This document shows, one piece after another, positions 34,767 through 43,125 of a stretch of 64,000 nt of DNA (position 1 is the first letter of the stretch; the number at the start of each line of letters is the position of its first letter). The DNA is from Gemmatimonadota bacterium (GTDB lineage: Bacteria; Gemmatimonadota; Gemmatimonadetes; Longimicrobiales; Gaopeijiaceae): positions 434,001 through 498,000 of the forward strand of contig JAUIEJ010000001.1 in NCBI GenBank assembly GCA_030428885.1, in the 5' to 3' direction. The position numbers and the translations under genes were made by a program. The notes beneath the pieces are model-generated. The model was not told the DNA's origin, did not search any database, and worked only from the letters and a program-made list of their open reading frames with translations.

Positions 34767-37004
34767 GTGCCCGAGACCGCACGCTCCACACCACCTCCCC
34801 GCGATCCCGTCGTGGCGGGCCGCGAGGGCGGCCTCGGCACCTTCGGCGGGGTCTTCACGCCGTCGCTGCTGACGATCCTCGGCGTGATCATGTACCTGCG
34901 CTTCGGCTGGGTCGTGGGCAACGTGGGGCTCGTGGGCACGCTGGTGATCGTGACGTTGTCCACCTCCATCACGTTCCTCACCGGCCTCTCCATCGCGGCC
35001 ATCGCCACCGACCAGCGGGTCCGCACCGGCGGCGCGTACTACATGATCAGCCGGTCGTTGGGCATCGAGACCGGCGGGGCCGTGGGCATCCCCCTCTTCC
35101 TGGCCCAGGCCCTGTCCGTGGCCCTGTACACGGTGGGGTTCGCCGAGGCCGTGGTGGGGGCCTTTCCCGGCTTCGACGCGCGCACCGTGGGTGTGGTCAC
35201 CACAGTGGCCGTCGCGGCCCTGGCCCTGATCTCGGCCCGGGTGGCCATTCGCAGCCAGTACATCATCATGGGGGCCATCGCCCTCTCCCTGATCTCGCTG
35301 GCCCTGGGGTCCCCCCTGGATCCCGACAACACCGAGGCCACCGTCCGGACGATCAACAACGCCCGGGAGCCGTTCTGGGCCGTCTTCGCCGTCTTCTTTC
35401 CCGCCGTGACGGGCATCATGGCCGGGGTGAACATGTCGGGCGATCTGGCCGATCCCGGGCGGTCGATTCCCCGCGGCACCTTCGCGGCCATCGCCGTGGG
35501 TTACGTGATCTACATGGCCCTGCCCATCCTCCTGGTGACCCGGGCCGACACGGCGAGTCTGCTGGTCGACCCCCTGGTCATGCGCCGGGTCTCGCTGTGG
35601 GGCGATGCGATCCTCCTGGGGGTGTGGGGGGCCACCCTGTCGTCGGCGGTGGGGAGCATCCTCGGAGCCCCCCGCGTGCTCCAGGCCCTGGCTCGGGACG
35701 GCGTGTTGCCCCGTCCGCTCCGGTGGCTGGGCAAGGGCAGCGGTCCCGAAGACACGCCCCGGGCGGGCACGGTGCTGACGTTGGCCCTGGCCCTGGTGGC
35801 CGTGTGGGTGGGCGACCTCAACCTCATCGCTCCGGTCCTCACCATGTTCTTCCTCACCACCTACGGCGTGCTCAACGTCGCCGCCGGGGTGGAGCGGTTT
35901 CTCGGCAGTCCCTCGTACCGCCCCCAGTTCCAGGTGCCCTGGGCCGTCTCCCTTCTGGGGGCCGTGGGCTGCATCGCCGTCATGCTCCTCATCAACGCCA
36001 TGGCCACGGCGGCGGCGGCCGTGGTGGTGCTGGGGGTCTTCGTCTACCTGGAGCGGCAGGGACTCGAGGCCACCTTCGGCGACGTGCGCCGCGGGGTGTG
36101 GATGTCCCTCACCCGCACCGGGCTGCTCCGGATCCGCTCCGAGAGCGATCCCCGGAACTGGCGTCCCCACTTTCTCGTGCTGTCGGGGGCGCCCACGAAG
36201 CGCTGGCCCCTCATCGAACTCGCCGACGGCTTCACTCAGGGTAGGGGACTCCTCACCGTCGCCACGGTCGTGCCGCTGGAGGCGGTCTCGGCGGAACGTC
36301 GGGAGTCGCAGGAGCAGGGCATTCGCGAGTACCTGGCCAAGCGCGGCGTGCAGGGTCTCGTGCGGGTCGTGCCCGCGCCCGACCCGTTCTCCGGGGCGGA
36401 GCGGCTGGTGGAGTACTACGGCCTGGGAGCCCTGTCGCCGAACACGGTCCTCGTGGGCGATACGGCCCGCCTCGAGTTGCGGGACCGTTACTGCACCATG
36501 ATCGAGCGCCTCCACTCCGCCCGCCGCAACATCGTCGTGGTGCGCGACGCCGAGAACCGCGGATTCGGCAAGCGGGAGCGCGTCGACATCTGGTGGGGGG
36601 GACTCCAGGGCAACGGGGCCCTCCTCCTGATCCTGGGCTATCTGTTGCGGTCGAGTCTGCGCTGGCGGGGCGCCGACGTGCGCATGATCACCGTGGTGCC
36701 CAACGAGCAGGCCCGGGACCGCACCCTGGCCCACCTCCGCCAGGTGGTGGAGGCCACCCGCACCGGCGTGCGGCCCGTGGTGGTGGTGTCCGAGGGACGC
36801 CCCTTCGACGACATCCTCCACGAGGTGTCCACCGACAGCGACCTGGTGCTCATGGGACTCCAGGCTCCCGAGACCCGGGGCGACGAAGGGTACCGCGTCT
36901 ACGTGGAGTCCATGCGGGAGCGCACGAAGGGGCTGCCGACGACGTTGTTCGTGCTGGCGGGAGAAGAGATCGTGTTCCGCGAGGTGTTGCTCCGGGGGGA
37001 GTGA
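34767..37004 (+). CDS. APC-superfamily cation-chloride cotransporter-like (SLC12-type) permease
   Basis: 745 residues from GTG 34767. Twelve transmembrane helices occupy about 20-450. The SLC12/amino-acid-permease signature is clear: 'GTFGGVFTPSLLTILGVIMYLRFGW', 'TGGAYYMISRSLG', 'ITGIMAGVNMSGDLADPGRSIPRGT' (as PAVTGIMAGVNMS) and 'LSSAVGSILGAPRVLQALARDG'. The long cytoplasmic tail (about 460-745) resembles the SLC12 C-terminal domain with universal-stress-like repeats ('LLLILGYLLRSSLRWRGADVRMITV'). It probably moves K+, Na+ and Cl- or an amino acid. It lies 123 bases after the oxidoreductase gene, so membership in the electron-transfer operon is doubtful. Confidence 0.88.
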   Translation: MPETARSTPPPRDPVVAGREGGLGTFGGVFTPSLLTILGVIMYLRFGWVVGNVGLVGTLVIVTLSTSITFLTGLSIAAIATDQRVRTGGAYYMISRSLGIETGGAVGIPLFLAQALSVALYTVGFAEAVVGAFPGFDARTVGVVTTVAVAALALISARVAIRSQYIIMGAIALSLISLALGSPLDPDNTEATVRTINNAREPFWAVFAVFFPAVTGIMAGVNMSGDLADPGRSIPRGTFAAIAVGYVIYMALPILLVTRADTASLLVDPLVMRRVSLWGDAILLGVWGATLSSAVGSILGAPRVLQALARDGVLPRPLRWLGKGSGPEDTPRAGTVLTLALALVAVWVGDLNLIAPVLTMFFLTTYGVLNVAAGVERFLGSPSYRPQFQVPWAVSLLGAVGCIAVMLLINAMATAAAAVVVLGVFVYLERQGLEATFGDVRRGVWMSLTRTGLLRIRSESDPRNWRPHFLVLSGAPTKRWPLIELADGFTQGRGLLTVATVVPLEAVSAERRESQEQGIREYLAKRGVQGLVRVVPAPDPFSGAERLVEYYGLGALSPNTVLVGDTARLELRDRYCTMIERLHSARRNIVVVRDAENRGFGKRERVDIWWGGLQGNGALLLILGYLLRSSLRWRGADVRMITVVPNEQARDRTLAHLRQVVEATRTGVRPVVVVSEGRPFDDILHEVSTDSDLVLMGLQAPETRGDEGYRVYVESMRERTKGLPTTLFVLAGEEIVFREVLLRGE

Positions 37005-37023
37005 GGCTTCCTGGCCTTCTTCC

Positions 37024-37118
37024 GGTCGCGGCGCTCGTGGACCGCGGCCGGAGCCGACGCTTCGCTCCACGCCTGCGGCGTGGGCCGCCTCCGGCCGCGG
37101 TCCACGAGCGCCGCGACC
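37024..37118. repeat. Long inverted-repeat element, copy 2, with inner hairpin core
   Basis: Arms 37024-37053 and 37089-37118 are perfectly complementary over 30 bases (left arm starts GGTCGCGGCGCTCGTGG). The 35-base centre has the inner hairpin CCACGCC/GGCGTGG (37067-37073 with 37077-37083). The centre and the adjoining CGGAG...CTCCG match copy 1 at 15565-15664, but the outer arms do not. It begins 20 bases after the transporter stop, where a terminator would be expected, yet it has no T-tract. It lies in the convergent gap before the minus-strand propeller gene. Confidence 0.85.
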
Positions 37119-37508
37119 TACCGCGGTGGTATCCCTACCCTGCGGGGCGCCGCCTCGGGTCCGCCGTCGCCTCGTTCCCCGAGAGTGATCGAAACGTACG
37201 GATGAAGGCGGATCGCGAATTCAGATCGACGTTTCGGCTATATGTGGTCGAAATCGCCGTCTGAACTCGCGCCGGACTCCGCGAATCGCCGGTTTTCGTC
37301 AATAATGGGCGAAACCCCACAGGTGAACTCGGCGAATCGATTCAACCATGCGTTTCGCTGGCCGAGATGGTCATCGGGGGTGGTCCAAACGTGTCCGTCG
37401 CTCCTGCGCGGCATTCAAAGTGGGGGTCCAGGGCCGCGGCGGGTTCCTGACGTTGCTGGGGGACGACTGTGCTCTCGACGATTCCGATTCGGAACCCGAT
37501 GGTCCGGG
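37119..37508. other. Non-coding convergent gap with further imperfect hairpin
   Basis: No convincing gene. The stretch from about 37185 to 37345 is visibly less GC-rich than its surroundings. It contains GCGAATTCAGA (37215-37225) facing TCTGAACTCGC (37260-37270), 10 of 11 paired, with partly paired CGTTTCG/CGAAATCG inside, plus CGAAACGT/ACGTTTCG (about 37189 and 37229) and the palindrome GAATCGATTC (about 37334). Short frames of 60 residues on both strands lack signals. It could be a bidirectional terminator, a small RNA or remnants of a mobile element. Confidence 0.5.
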
Positions 37509-38693
37509 CTACCGCGTGATCCGGTACTTCACCACGTAGTGTTCGCCGTATTCGCCGGTCTCCCTCACCCAGACTTCGTCGCCTTCGGCCCAGAGCAGCA
37601 TCGAGCGTCGTTCGGGAAAGGTCACCTGCCCAAGGAACGTGCCGTCGGCGTCGAACACGTCGGTGACGAACGGCTCGAACCACGTCCAGGGAACGCCGTC
37701 GTAGCGCTCCCGAAGCTCGATCTCGCCGGGGGACTGCTCGCCCTCCACCGCTTCGGTGGCCCGGTGCACCCAGATCCTGCCGTGCCCGTCGATCCAGAGT
37801 CCGGTTATGGGGGACTTGTACCGGGGCACCGTCTTCGGGGCGCTGCCCCGCCGACCTGCGAACACGCGCTCGTTGCGCTCGATCTCCGCGCGCTCGCCTC
37901 GGGTGAAGGCGACGCGCGGCGACGTGTGCTCGATCCGTCGGCTTCCCACGTGCAGGGTGTAGCCGACCTCTTCGCCGACGACCCGAATGACGTCCCCTTG
38001 GGAACGCATCGTCCCAACGGCGTCCAGCCCGTAGACCTCGGGTTCGGAGTCGGATTCAGGGACCCATACCGTGTCCAGGGTTTCCCCCTCCGCAGTGAAC
38101 CGCACCCACCCGTTGCGGGAAGGGTCCCTCGCCAGGGCACGGAGCCGGTCGGGGTCGCCCCGCGCCTCGGCCAGAGCCCCGAAGGCGGAGGTCGTCAGCA
38201 CCCAGACGATATCCGAGTCCGACACCATCAGCTCTTCGTGGTATGCACTCCAGACCATGCCCGAGGGGCCTCGGAAGGAACCGATGGGGTCGCCGTGAAG
38301 ATCGAAGGTGGTCGCTCGGCCCAGACCGCTGTCCCACACCAGGGCTCGATCGGGTCCCCGCGCCGCCAGCGACTGGGGGCGCCTGAACTCGCCGGGCCCC
38401 TCCCCCTCCCGACCCACGGATCCGATGTAGGCTCCCGACGCGTCGAAGCGGAGGATCGTGGTTTGTTGGCCGTCCAGGATCCAGATCGACCCGTCGTCGA
38501 GCACGATCAGGTCGTCCACCGAGCCGAACGTGGACTCGGGCGGCCCCGCGAGGCTGCCGATGCGGAGTTCCTCGTGCAGGGACGGCGACGGTCCCCACGG
38601 TCCTCGCGGGGGCTCCTGGGCGGTGAGGGGCGAGGTCAGCATGGACATCACCATCAGGCAGCCGGAGAGACCGGCGGTCGTCGGGCATTCCAT
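37509..38693 (-). CDS. Exported 6-bladed beta-propeller protein (paralogue 1)
   Basis: 394 residues with a signal peptide (about 1-25, 'MSMLTSPLTAQ'). The propeller family mark 'GSVGREGEGPGEFRRPQSL' is at about 85-103. Blade repeats such as 'VDDLIVLDDGSIWILDGQQTTILRFDASG' and 'TGLWIDGHGRIWVHRATEA' follow the NHL/6-bladed pattern of a hydrophobic strand, Asp-Gly turn and 'IWVxD'. Such proteins are very numerous in Gemmatimonadota and Bacteroidetes and have no known reaction; they probably bind ligands or partners in the envelope. Transcribed away from the NHL-TPR gene. Confidence 0.8.
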   Translation of the reverse strand: MECPTTAGLSGCLMVMSMLTSPLTAQEPPRGPWGPSPSLHEELRIGSLAGPPESTFGSVDDLIVLDDGSIWILDGQQTTILRFDASGAYIGSVGREGEGPGEFRRPQSLAARGPDRALVWDSGLGRATTFDLHGDPIGSFRGPSGMVWSAYHEELMVSDSDIVWVLTTSAFGALAEARGDPDRLRALARDPSRNGWVRFTAEGETLDTVWVPESDSEPEVYGLDAVGTMRSQGDVIRVVGEEVGYTLHVGSRRIEHTSPRVAFTRGERAEIERNERVFAGRRGSAPKTVPRYKSPITGLWIDGHGRIWVHRATEAVEGEQSPGEIELRERYDGVPWTWFEPFVTDVFDADGTFLGQVTFPERRSMLLWAEGDEVWVRETGEYGEHYVVKYRITR

Positions 38694-38930
38694 GTCGGAA
38701 CCTCTGGTGTGTGCGATGGGCGAGCTCGCGAACGCCCAAGCTTGCGTCGCAGGATGCTAAGGGCCACCCCGCGGCGAACCGGCGCGGATCCTGACGGAGA
38801 CCACGGGGACGGACCGGCTGTAGACGAGGGCTGGCTCACACGCATCGAAACGCATATATGTAATCCGATGCGACGTGTGCCGTATTCCGCATGAGTGCTC
38901 ACCGGCCCCCCCACGTTCGAGTCCGATCCC
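38694..38930. promoter_or_regulatory. Divergent intergenic region with an inverted repeat
   Basis: The gap between the divergent propeller and NHL-TPR genes carries the repeat CGCATCG (38841-38847) facing CGATGCG (38866-38872), separated by 18 bases that include CATATATG, the most AT-rich stretch nearby. This is where promoters for both genes would lie. No -35/-10 pair stands out. The assignment is positional. Confidence 0.35.
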
Positions 38931-40286
38931 ATGACCACATCGTTCCGTCGTCTTTTCGTCGCCTGTGGCCGCGCCGGCCGGAAGGTACCCGTGTCCGGTG
39001 GCGGTCCGGCTTCTCCCGTCACGAGGGGGCGGCGGGCGATGGGGGTCGGGCTCGTGGGGGCCCTTCTGTTGCCGGGACTGCTGGCGGCCCAGGGACCCCG
39101 AGGCGATCGGGTCCGCACCGTCACCGACACCCTGGTGGGAAGCGTGGGCGGCGTCACCGTCGACGGGCTGGGCGCCATCTACGTGGCCGATTTCGGTGAG
39201 CGGGTCTACAAGGTGTTGCCCGACGGGCGCTGGTCGGTGTTTGCCGAAGGGCTCTACGGGAGCTCGGGCAACGCCATCGACTCGAAGGGGCGCCTGCTCC
39301 AGAGCGAGTTCACCGGCAACCGCATCGCACGGGTGGAGAGGGACGGCACGGTGTCGACCTTCGCCGAGGGACTGCAGGGGCCCGTGGGAATCGCCGTCGG
39401 CGAGGGCGACGAGCTCTTCGTCTGCAACTGTCGGGCGAACTCCATCGCCCGGGTGTCCCCCGAAGGTGTGGTTTCGACGTTCGCCGAGAGCGACCTGCTG
39501 AACTGTCCCAACGGCATCACCCGGGGCCCGGACGGGACCCTCTACGTGGTGAACTTCAGCGACGGGCGCCTTCTGGCCGTGGGCACCGACGCCTCGGTGA
39601 CCGAGCTTGCGGTCCTCCCCGGCGGCGGCAACGGCCACGTGACCATGGCCCGGGGCGATCTCTACGCCACGAGCTTCCAGGGCCACCGCCTCTACCGCAT
39701 CACCACGTCCGGCGACGTCACCCACGTCGCGGGCACGGGCACGCCGGCCGAGGTGGACGGCCCCGCGCTGGAGTCGTCCTTCACCTGGCCCAACGGCATC
39801 GCCGCGGGGCCCACCCAGGACCGTCTCTACGTCAACGACTTCATCAACCGCTTCCCGCCCACGGCCGAGGCGCCGCCCGTGCCGAAGAGCACGGTGCGTC
39901 AGCTCACCCTGGCCGCCTTCTGGGAACGGCTGGCCGCCGTGCGCTCCACCGACGGCGTCGACGCCATGCGCACCTTCTACCGGGAGTGGAAGAGCAATCC
40001 CGGCACGGCGGGCCTCTACACCGAGATCGAGGTCAACGCCTACGGGTACGCTCTGCTGAACGGCGGCGACCTGGAGGGGGCGCTGGCCCTCCTCGAACTC
40101 AACACCGAGTCGTACCCGAACTCCTTCAACACCTGGGACTCCTTCGCCGAAGCCCTGGCCGCCGCGGGTCGCACCGACGAGGCGATCGAGAATTACGAGA
40201 AGTCCCTCGAACTGAATCCCGGCAACGACAACGCCCGGGAGCGGCTGGCGGCGCTGCGGGGCGGAGGCGGAGTGGACCCCCTCTAG
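38931..40286 (+). CDS. NHL/SMP-30-like beta-propeller protein with C-terminal TPRs
   Basis: 451 residues from ATG 38931; a later ATG at 39039 would remove the arginine-rich lead of the signal segment ('GRRAMGVGLVGALLLPGLLAAQ'). Residues about 65-320 form a 6-bladed NHL/SMP-30-type propeller ('VGGVTVDGLGAIYVADFGERVYKVLPDG', 'GPVGIAVGEGDELFVCNCRANSIARVSPEG', 'NGITRGPDGTLYVVNFSDG'). Residues about 335-445 form TPR units ('EIEVNAYGYALLNGGDLEGALALLELNTESYP'). Exported, probably periplasmic. SMP-30 relatives are lactonases, but the metal ligands are not obvious here, so binding rather than catalysis is the safer guess. Confidence 0.75.
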   Translation: MTTSFRRLFVACGRAGRKVPVSGGGPASPVTRGRRAMGVGLVGALLLPGLLAAQGPRGDRVRTVTDTLVGSVGGVTVDGLGAIYVADFGERVYKVLPDGRWSVFAEGLYGSSGNAIDSKGRLLQSEFTGNRIARVERDGTVSTFAEGLQGPVGIAVGEGDELFVCNCRANSIARVSPEGVVSTFAESDLLNCPNGITRGPDGTLYVVNFSDGRLLAVGTDASVTELAVLPGGGNGHVTMARGDLYATSFQGHRLYRITTSGDVTHVAGTGTPAEVDGPALESSFTWPNGIAAGPTQDRLYVNDFINRFPPTAEAPPVPKSTVRQLTLAAFWERLAAVRSTDGVDAMRTFYREWKSNPGTAGLYTEIEVNAYGYALLNGGDLEGALALLELNTESYPNSFNTWDSFAEALAAAGRTDEAIENYEKSLELNPGNDNARERLAALRGGGGVDPL

Positions 40287-40804
40287 CCCCGGGTCTCCTG
40301 GGCCTCCTTCGGCCACGGCTGGAACGACGACACCAGTTCCTGCAGGGCGGCCTTCAGCGTGGCATCGTGCCCCATGACGTACCGGCTCACGAAACGGAAG
40401 ACCGGGCTGTAGACCTCGCCTTCCTCGACGATGGTGACGGTCGACCGACCTTCACCCTCGTCTTCCACGGTCCAGGTCCAGCGTCCGCCGTACGGGAGTC
40501 CCGGGGTGTCGATGGTGGTGACCAGGGTGCGCGGGGCGGCCTCATGGAGCCGATACCGCACCACGTCGCCACCCTCCCGCACCGTGACGTGGTCGACTCC
40601 CGAATCCTCGACGGTGAGGTCCCGCCACCGGGGCCAATCCTCGACCCGGCGAATCCGATTCCACGCCGAGTCCGCGGGCACGGAGAGCGTGGCGCTCACG
40701 GTGGCCCGGTGGTTCTGCGGAAGTCGGGCACCCACGCCCCACACGCCGGCCAGGGCCACCAGGAGTCCCCCGACTCCGACGCCCGCCCATCCACGAATCT
40801 TCAT
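40283..40804 (-). CDS. SRPBCC superfamily protein with N-terminal membrane anchor
   Basis: 173 residues. A transmembrane segment (about 7-25, 'VGVGGLLVALAGVWGVGA') precedes a START/polyketide-cyclase-like domain: 'ATLSVPADSAWNRIRRVEDWPRWRDLTVEDSG', 'TPGLPYGGRWTWTVEDEGEGRSTVTIVEEGEV', 'HDATLKAALQELVSSFQ'. These domains bind hydrophobic ligands in a deep cavity. It overlaps the upstream MarR gene by four bases, so the regulator may control a lipid- or xenobiotic-binding protein. The start overlaps the NHL-TPR gene's end on the other strand only at the 3' side. Confidence 0.8.
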   Translation of the reverse strand: MKIRGWAGVGVGGLLVALAGVWGVGARLPQNHRATVSATLSVPADSAWNRIRRVEDWPRWRDLTVEDSGVDHVTVREGGDVVRYRLHEAAPRTLVTTIDTPGLPYGGRWTWTVEDEGEGRSTVTIVEEGEVYSPVFRFVSRYVMGHDATLKAALQELVSSFQPWPKEAQETRG

Positions 40805-41226
40805 GCCTGCAGTTCCCCGATGGCGCGTTTCACGAGCCGCAGCCCCTCGAGCACACGCTCCTGCTCGGCATCGCTCAGCCGATCGAGGATCGCGCCCACC
40901 ACCCTCGGGTGGATGCCCTCACTGGACGTGAGGGCGTCCTGGCCGTCGGGCGTGAGCCGAATCTCCTTCCGGCCCCCGGCCCCCGGCGTCCGTTCGATGA
41001 ACGAGTCGCGCTCCAGTGCCCGCAGCGCCTCGGACAGCCGCGAGCGCGACAGGCCCAGGTGTCGACCGAGGTCAGCCGCGATGATCCCGGGCGTGGCGGA
41101 AATGTGATGGAGCAGTCTCATGGCACTCTCACTGAGCCCGTCGGAGCGTCGGTGGGAGTCGTGGGAGGCGAAATAGAGCAGCGGATAGAGCCGCTGGACT
41201 TCCCGGATTCGATCGTCGCGTGTCAT
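40801..41226 (-). CDS. MarR family transcriptional regulator
   Basis: 141 residues with the MarR layout: dimerisation helices at both ends and a winged helix in the middle, 'MRLLHHISATPGIIAADLGRHLGLSRSRLSEALRALERDSFIERTPGAGGRKEIRLTPDGQDAL' (about 36-100). It probably represses itself and the overlapping SRPBCC gene. Its start region faces the methyltransferase gene across 101 bases, where an inverted repeat suitable as operator is present. Ligand unknown. Confidence 0.88.
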   Translation of the reverse strand: MTRDDRIREVQRLYPLLYFASHDSHRRSDGLSESAMRLLHHISATPGIIAADLGRHLGLSRSRLSEALRALERDSFIERTPGAGGRKEIRLTPDGQDALTSSEGIHPRVVGAILDRLSDAEQERVLEGLRLVKRAIGELQA

Positions 41227-41253
41227 GGGCGGACGCTAGTCGCCGTCTGCGGA

Positions 41254-41285
41254 GTTCGTCAAAGCGAACGGGCCAAGGTTATGAT
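41254..41285. promoter_or_regulatory. Candidate MarR operator and divergent promoters
   Basis: GTTCG (41254-41258) and CGAAC (41265-41269) form an inverted repeat with six bases between. On the minus strand TTGACG (41257-41262) overlaps it and could be the marR -35 box, with CTAGCG 17 bases on. On the plus strand TATGAT (41280-41285) could be a -10 for the methyltransferase gene. Binding of MarR here would silence both directions. Confidence 0.4.
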
Positions 41286-41327
41286 TCCCCGTTCTCTCCT
41301 CCCGACCGGTCCCTCACCGAGAGGCGG

Positions 41328-42044
41328 ATGACCCTCTCCTGGTCCGACCCCGAACCCGACGATTCGCTCTTCGATTCGTCCGATGATCGCCGGTCGCGCG
41401 CTGCTCGCACGCGCGACGCCGGCCGCTCGTCGCTTCGCGGGTGGTTGAACGCCCTGGGGGTCCGGGCCCTCGCCGGGGGCATGCACCGCGTCTACGGACG
41501 CCGCAAGCGCGCGCTCTTCGCCGACCTGCCCGACACGGTGGTGGAGATCGGACCGGGGCCCGGCACCAACCTGCGCTACTATCGCCCGGGAACCCGGGTC
41601 ATCGCCGTGGAGCCCGCGCCCCACGCCCACCGGATGCTCCGCAAGGCGGCGCGGAAGCACGACATCGACCTCGACCTGCGCCCTCACGGCGCCGAGTCCA
41701 TGGAGTTGGACGACGCCAGCGTCGACGCGGTGGTGGCCACTCTCGTGTTGTGCAGCGTGGGCGATCCCCGGGAGGTGTTGGCCGAGGTGCGGCGGGTGCT
41801 GCGCCCCGGGGGCCGCTTCATCTTCCTGGAGCACGTGTCCGCCGATCCGGGCACGAACCTGCATCGGGTCCAGGGCTGGCTCCGACGTCCGTGGTCGTGG
41901 GCGTTCGAGGGCTGCGAACTCCGCCGCAACACCGGCGCCATCATTCGAGCCGCGGGCTTCGACTCGGTGGATGAAGAGCGGTTCCGCGTCTCCACGTCCC
42001 TCTTCCCCTTCTCGCCCCACGTGGCGGGCGTGGCGCGGCGGTAG
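41328..42044 (+). CDS. Class I SAM-dependent methyltransferase (Methyltransf_11 type)
   Basis: 238 residues from ATG 41328, preceded by GAGAGG. SAM-binding motif I is 'VVEIGPGPGTNLRYY' (about 68-82), followed by an acidic residue in 'VIAVEPAPHAH', 'MELDDASVDAVVATLVLCSV' and 'VLAEVRRVLRPGGRFIFLEHVSA'. The layout matches small-molecule or lipid methyltransferases (UbiE/thiol methyltransferase-like). The substrate cannot be told. It may be coupled to the next gene, which starts directly after its stop. Confidence 0.85.
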   Translation: MTLSWSDPEPDDSLFDSSDDRRSRAARTRDAGRSSLRGWLNALGVRALAGGMHRVYGRRKRALFADLPDTVVEIGPGPGTNLRYYRPGTRVIAVEPAPHAHRMLRKAARKHDIDLDLRPHGAESMELDDASVDAVVATLVLCSVGDPREVLAEVRRVLRPGGRFIFLEHVSADPGTNLHRVQGWLRRPWSWAFEGCELRRNTGAIIRAAGFDSVDEERFRVSTSLFPFSPHVAGVARR

Positions 42045-43112
42045 ATGAGCCCGAGGCGCCGGCGAGGCTTCGGTTCGTGGCGCGCCGTGGGAACCCTGAT
42101 CGCGGCACTCGCCGTCGCTCCCACAGGGCTCCAAGCCCAGACGATCCGCGGGACCGTGCTTCAGGAGGACTCCCGAGAGCCGGTTTCCCTCGCCCTGGTG
42201 CTGCTCCTCGATGAGACGGGGCGCGCGGTGGCGAGTCGATTGACCGACGACCGTGGCCGGTTCGAGATCCGGGAGCCGTCGGAGGGGGTCGGGCGTGGGC
42301 TCCGCGCCGAGCGAATCGGTCTGGGTGTCGTGACCGTGTCCATCGAGGACCATGCCCGGGGCGCCGAACTCGAGGTCCTTCTACCCGTGCGCCCCGTGCC
42401 CATCGAAGGGATCGCCGTCGAGGCGGTGGACCGGTGTCCGGCCGACCCACGGGATGCCGCCCTGGCCGATGCGTGGGCCCGATTCCGGCCCCTCCTGGCT
42501 TCGTTGCAGGAACTCGACCGCGACGAGCCCCGGCGGTTCGAGATCGAGTATTCCGAGGCCGAGTTGACGTCCGCGGGCCACGAGGTCGCGCGGATGCTCA
42601 CCGACACCCTCGTCACCGCCGACGTCGTGCCCTTCGGCACGGAGGATCCGTCCGCCCTCACCCGCGACGGATTCGTCGTCCAGGAGTCCGACTCCACGGT
42701 GGTCTACTACGGGCCCGACGCTCGGGTGCTGCTCTCGCCGGAGTTCATCGCGTCCCACTGCTACCGGTTGCCCGAAGTCCAGGATCGGGCCGGGTACCTG
42801 GAGATCGAGTTCTCGCCCCGGACGGCGGGCACGCCCCGGGACATCGGAGGCGTCTTCGCGCTCCCCCTGGACGAATCCCAGCTTCCCCTCATCGAGTTCA
42901 CCTTCACCTCCCACCCGTGGAGGTATGCGCCCGATCCCCGCCTCGGGGGCGTGGTGGAACTCGCGCCCACCGACTTCGGATGGGTGGTCAGTCGATGGGA
43001 ACTGCGGGTCCCCGGCCCTCCCATGGTCGCCCTCGACCGGATCCCCCCCATCATGTCCATGACCGCCTATCGGGGCCGGTTGCTCCGGGTGCTGACCCCC
43101 GGTACGCCCTGA
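42045..43112 (+). CDS. Exported protein with carboxypeptidase-regulatory-like (CarboxypepD_reg) domain
   Basis: 355 residues, ATG immediately after the methyltransferase stop. A signal peptide ends about residue 31 ('APTGLQAQ'). Residues about 32-110 are a transthyretin-like beta-sandwich ('TIRGTVLQEDSREPVSLALVLLLDETGRAVASRLTDDRGRFEI'), the domain often found at the N-terminus of TonB receptors, but no plug or barrel follows. The C-terminal 240 residues have no match I can name; they include 'HCYRLPEVQDRAGYLEIEFSP', a pattern frequent in Gemmatimonadota exported proteins. Function unknown, probably cell-envelope. Confidence 0.7.
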   Translation: MSPRRRRGFGSWRAVGTLIAALAVAPTGLQAQTIRGTVLQEDSREPVSLALVLLLDETGRAVASRLTDDRGRFEIREPSEGVGRGLRAERIGLGVVTVSIEDHARGAELEVLLPVRPVPIEGIAVEAVDRCPADPRDAALADAWARFRPLLASLQELDRDEPRRFEIEYSEAELTSAGHEVARMLTDTLVTADVVPFGTEDPSALTRDGFVVQESDSTVVYYGPDARVLLSPEFIASHCYRLPEVQDRAGYLEIEFSPRTAGTPRDIGGVFALPLDESQLPLIEFTFTSHPWRYAPDPRLGGVVELAPTDFGWVVSRWELRVPGPPMVALDRIPPIMSMTAYRGRLLRVLTPGTP

Positions 43113-43125
43113 GCGGGGCCGGCGA

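Noticed and set aside
37348-37539. 63-codon plus frame in the convergent gap
   Set aside because: No ribosome binding site, no family, and it overlaps the end of the propeller gene. Kept only as part of the non-coding gap.
37242-38894. 550-codon plus frame opposite the first propeller gene
   Set aside because: No domain, no start signal, and mirror composition of the minus-strand propeller.
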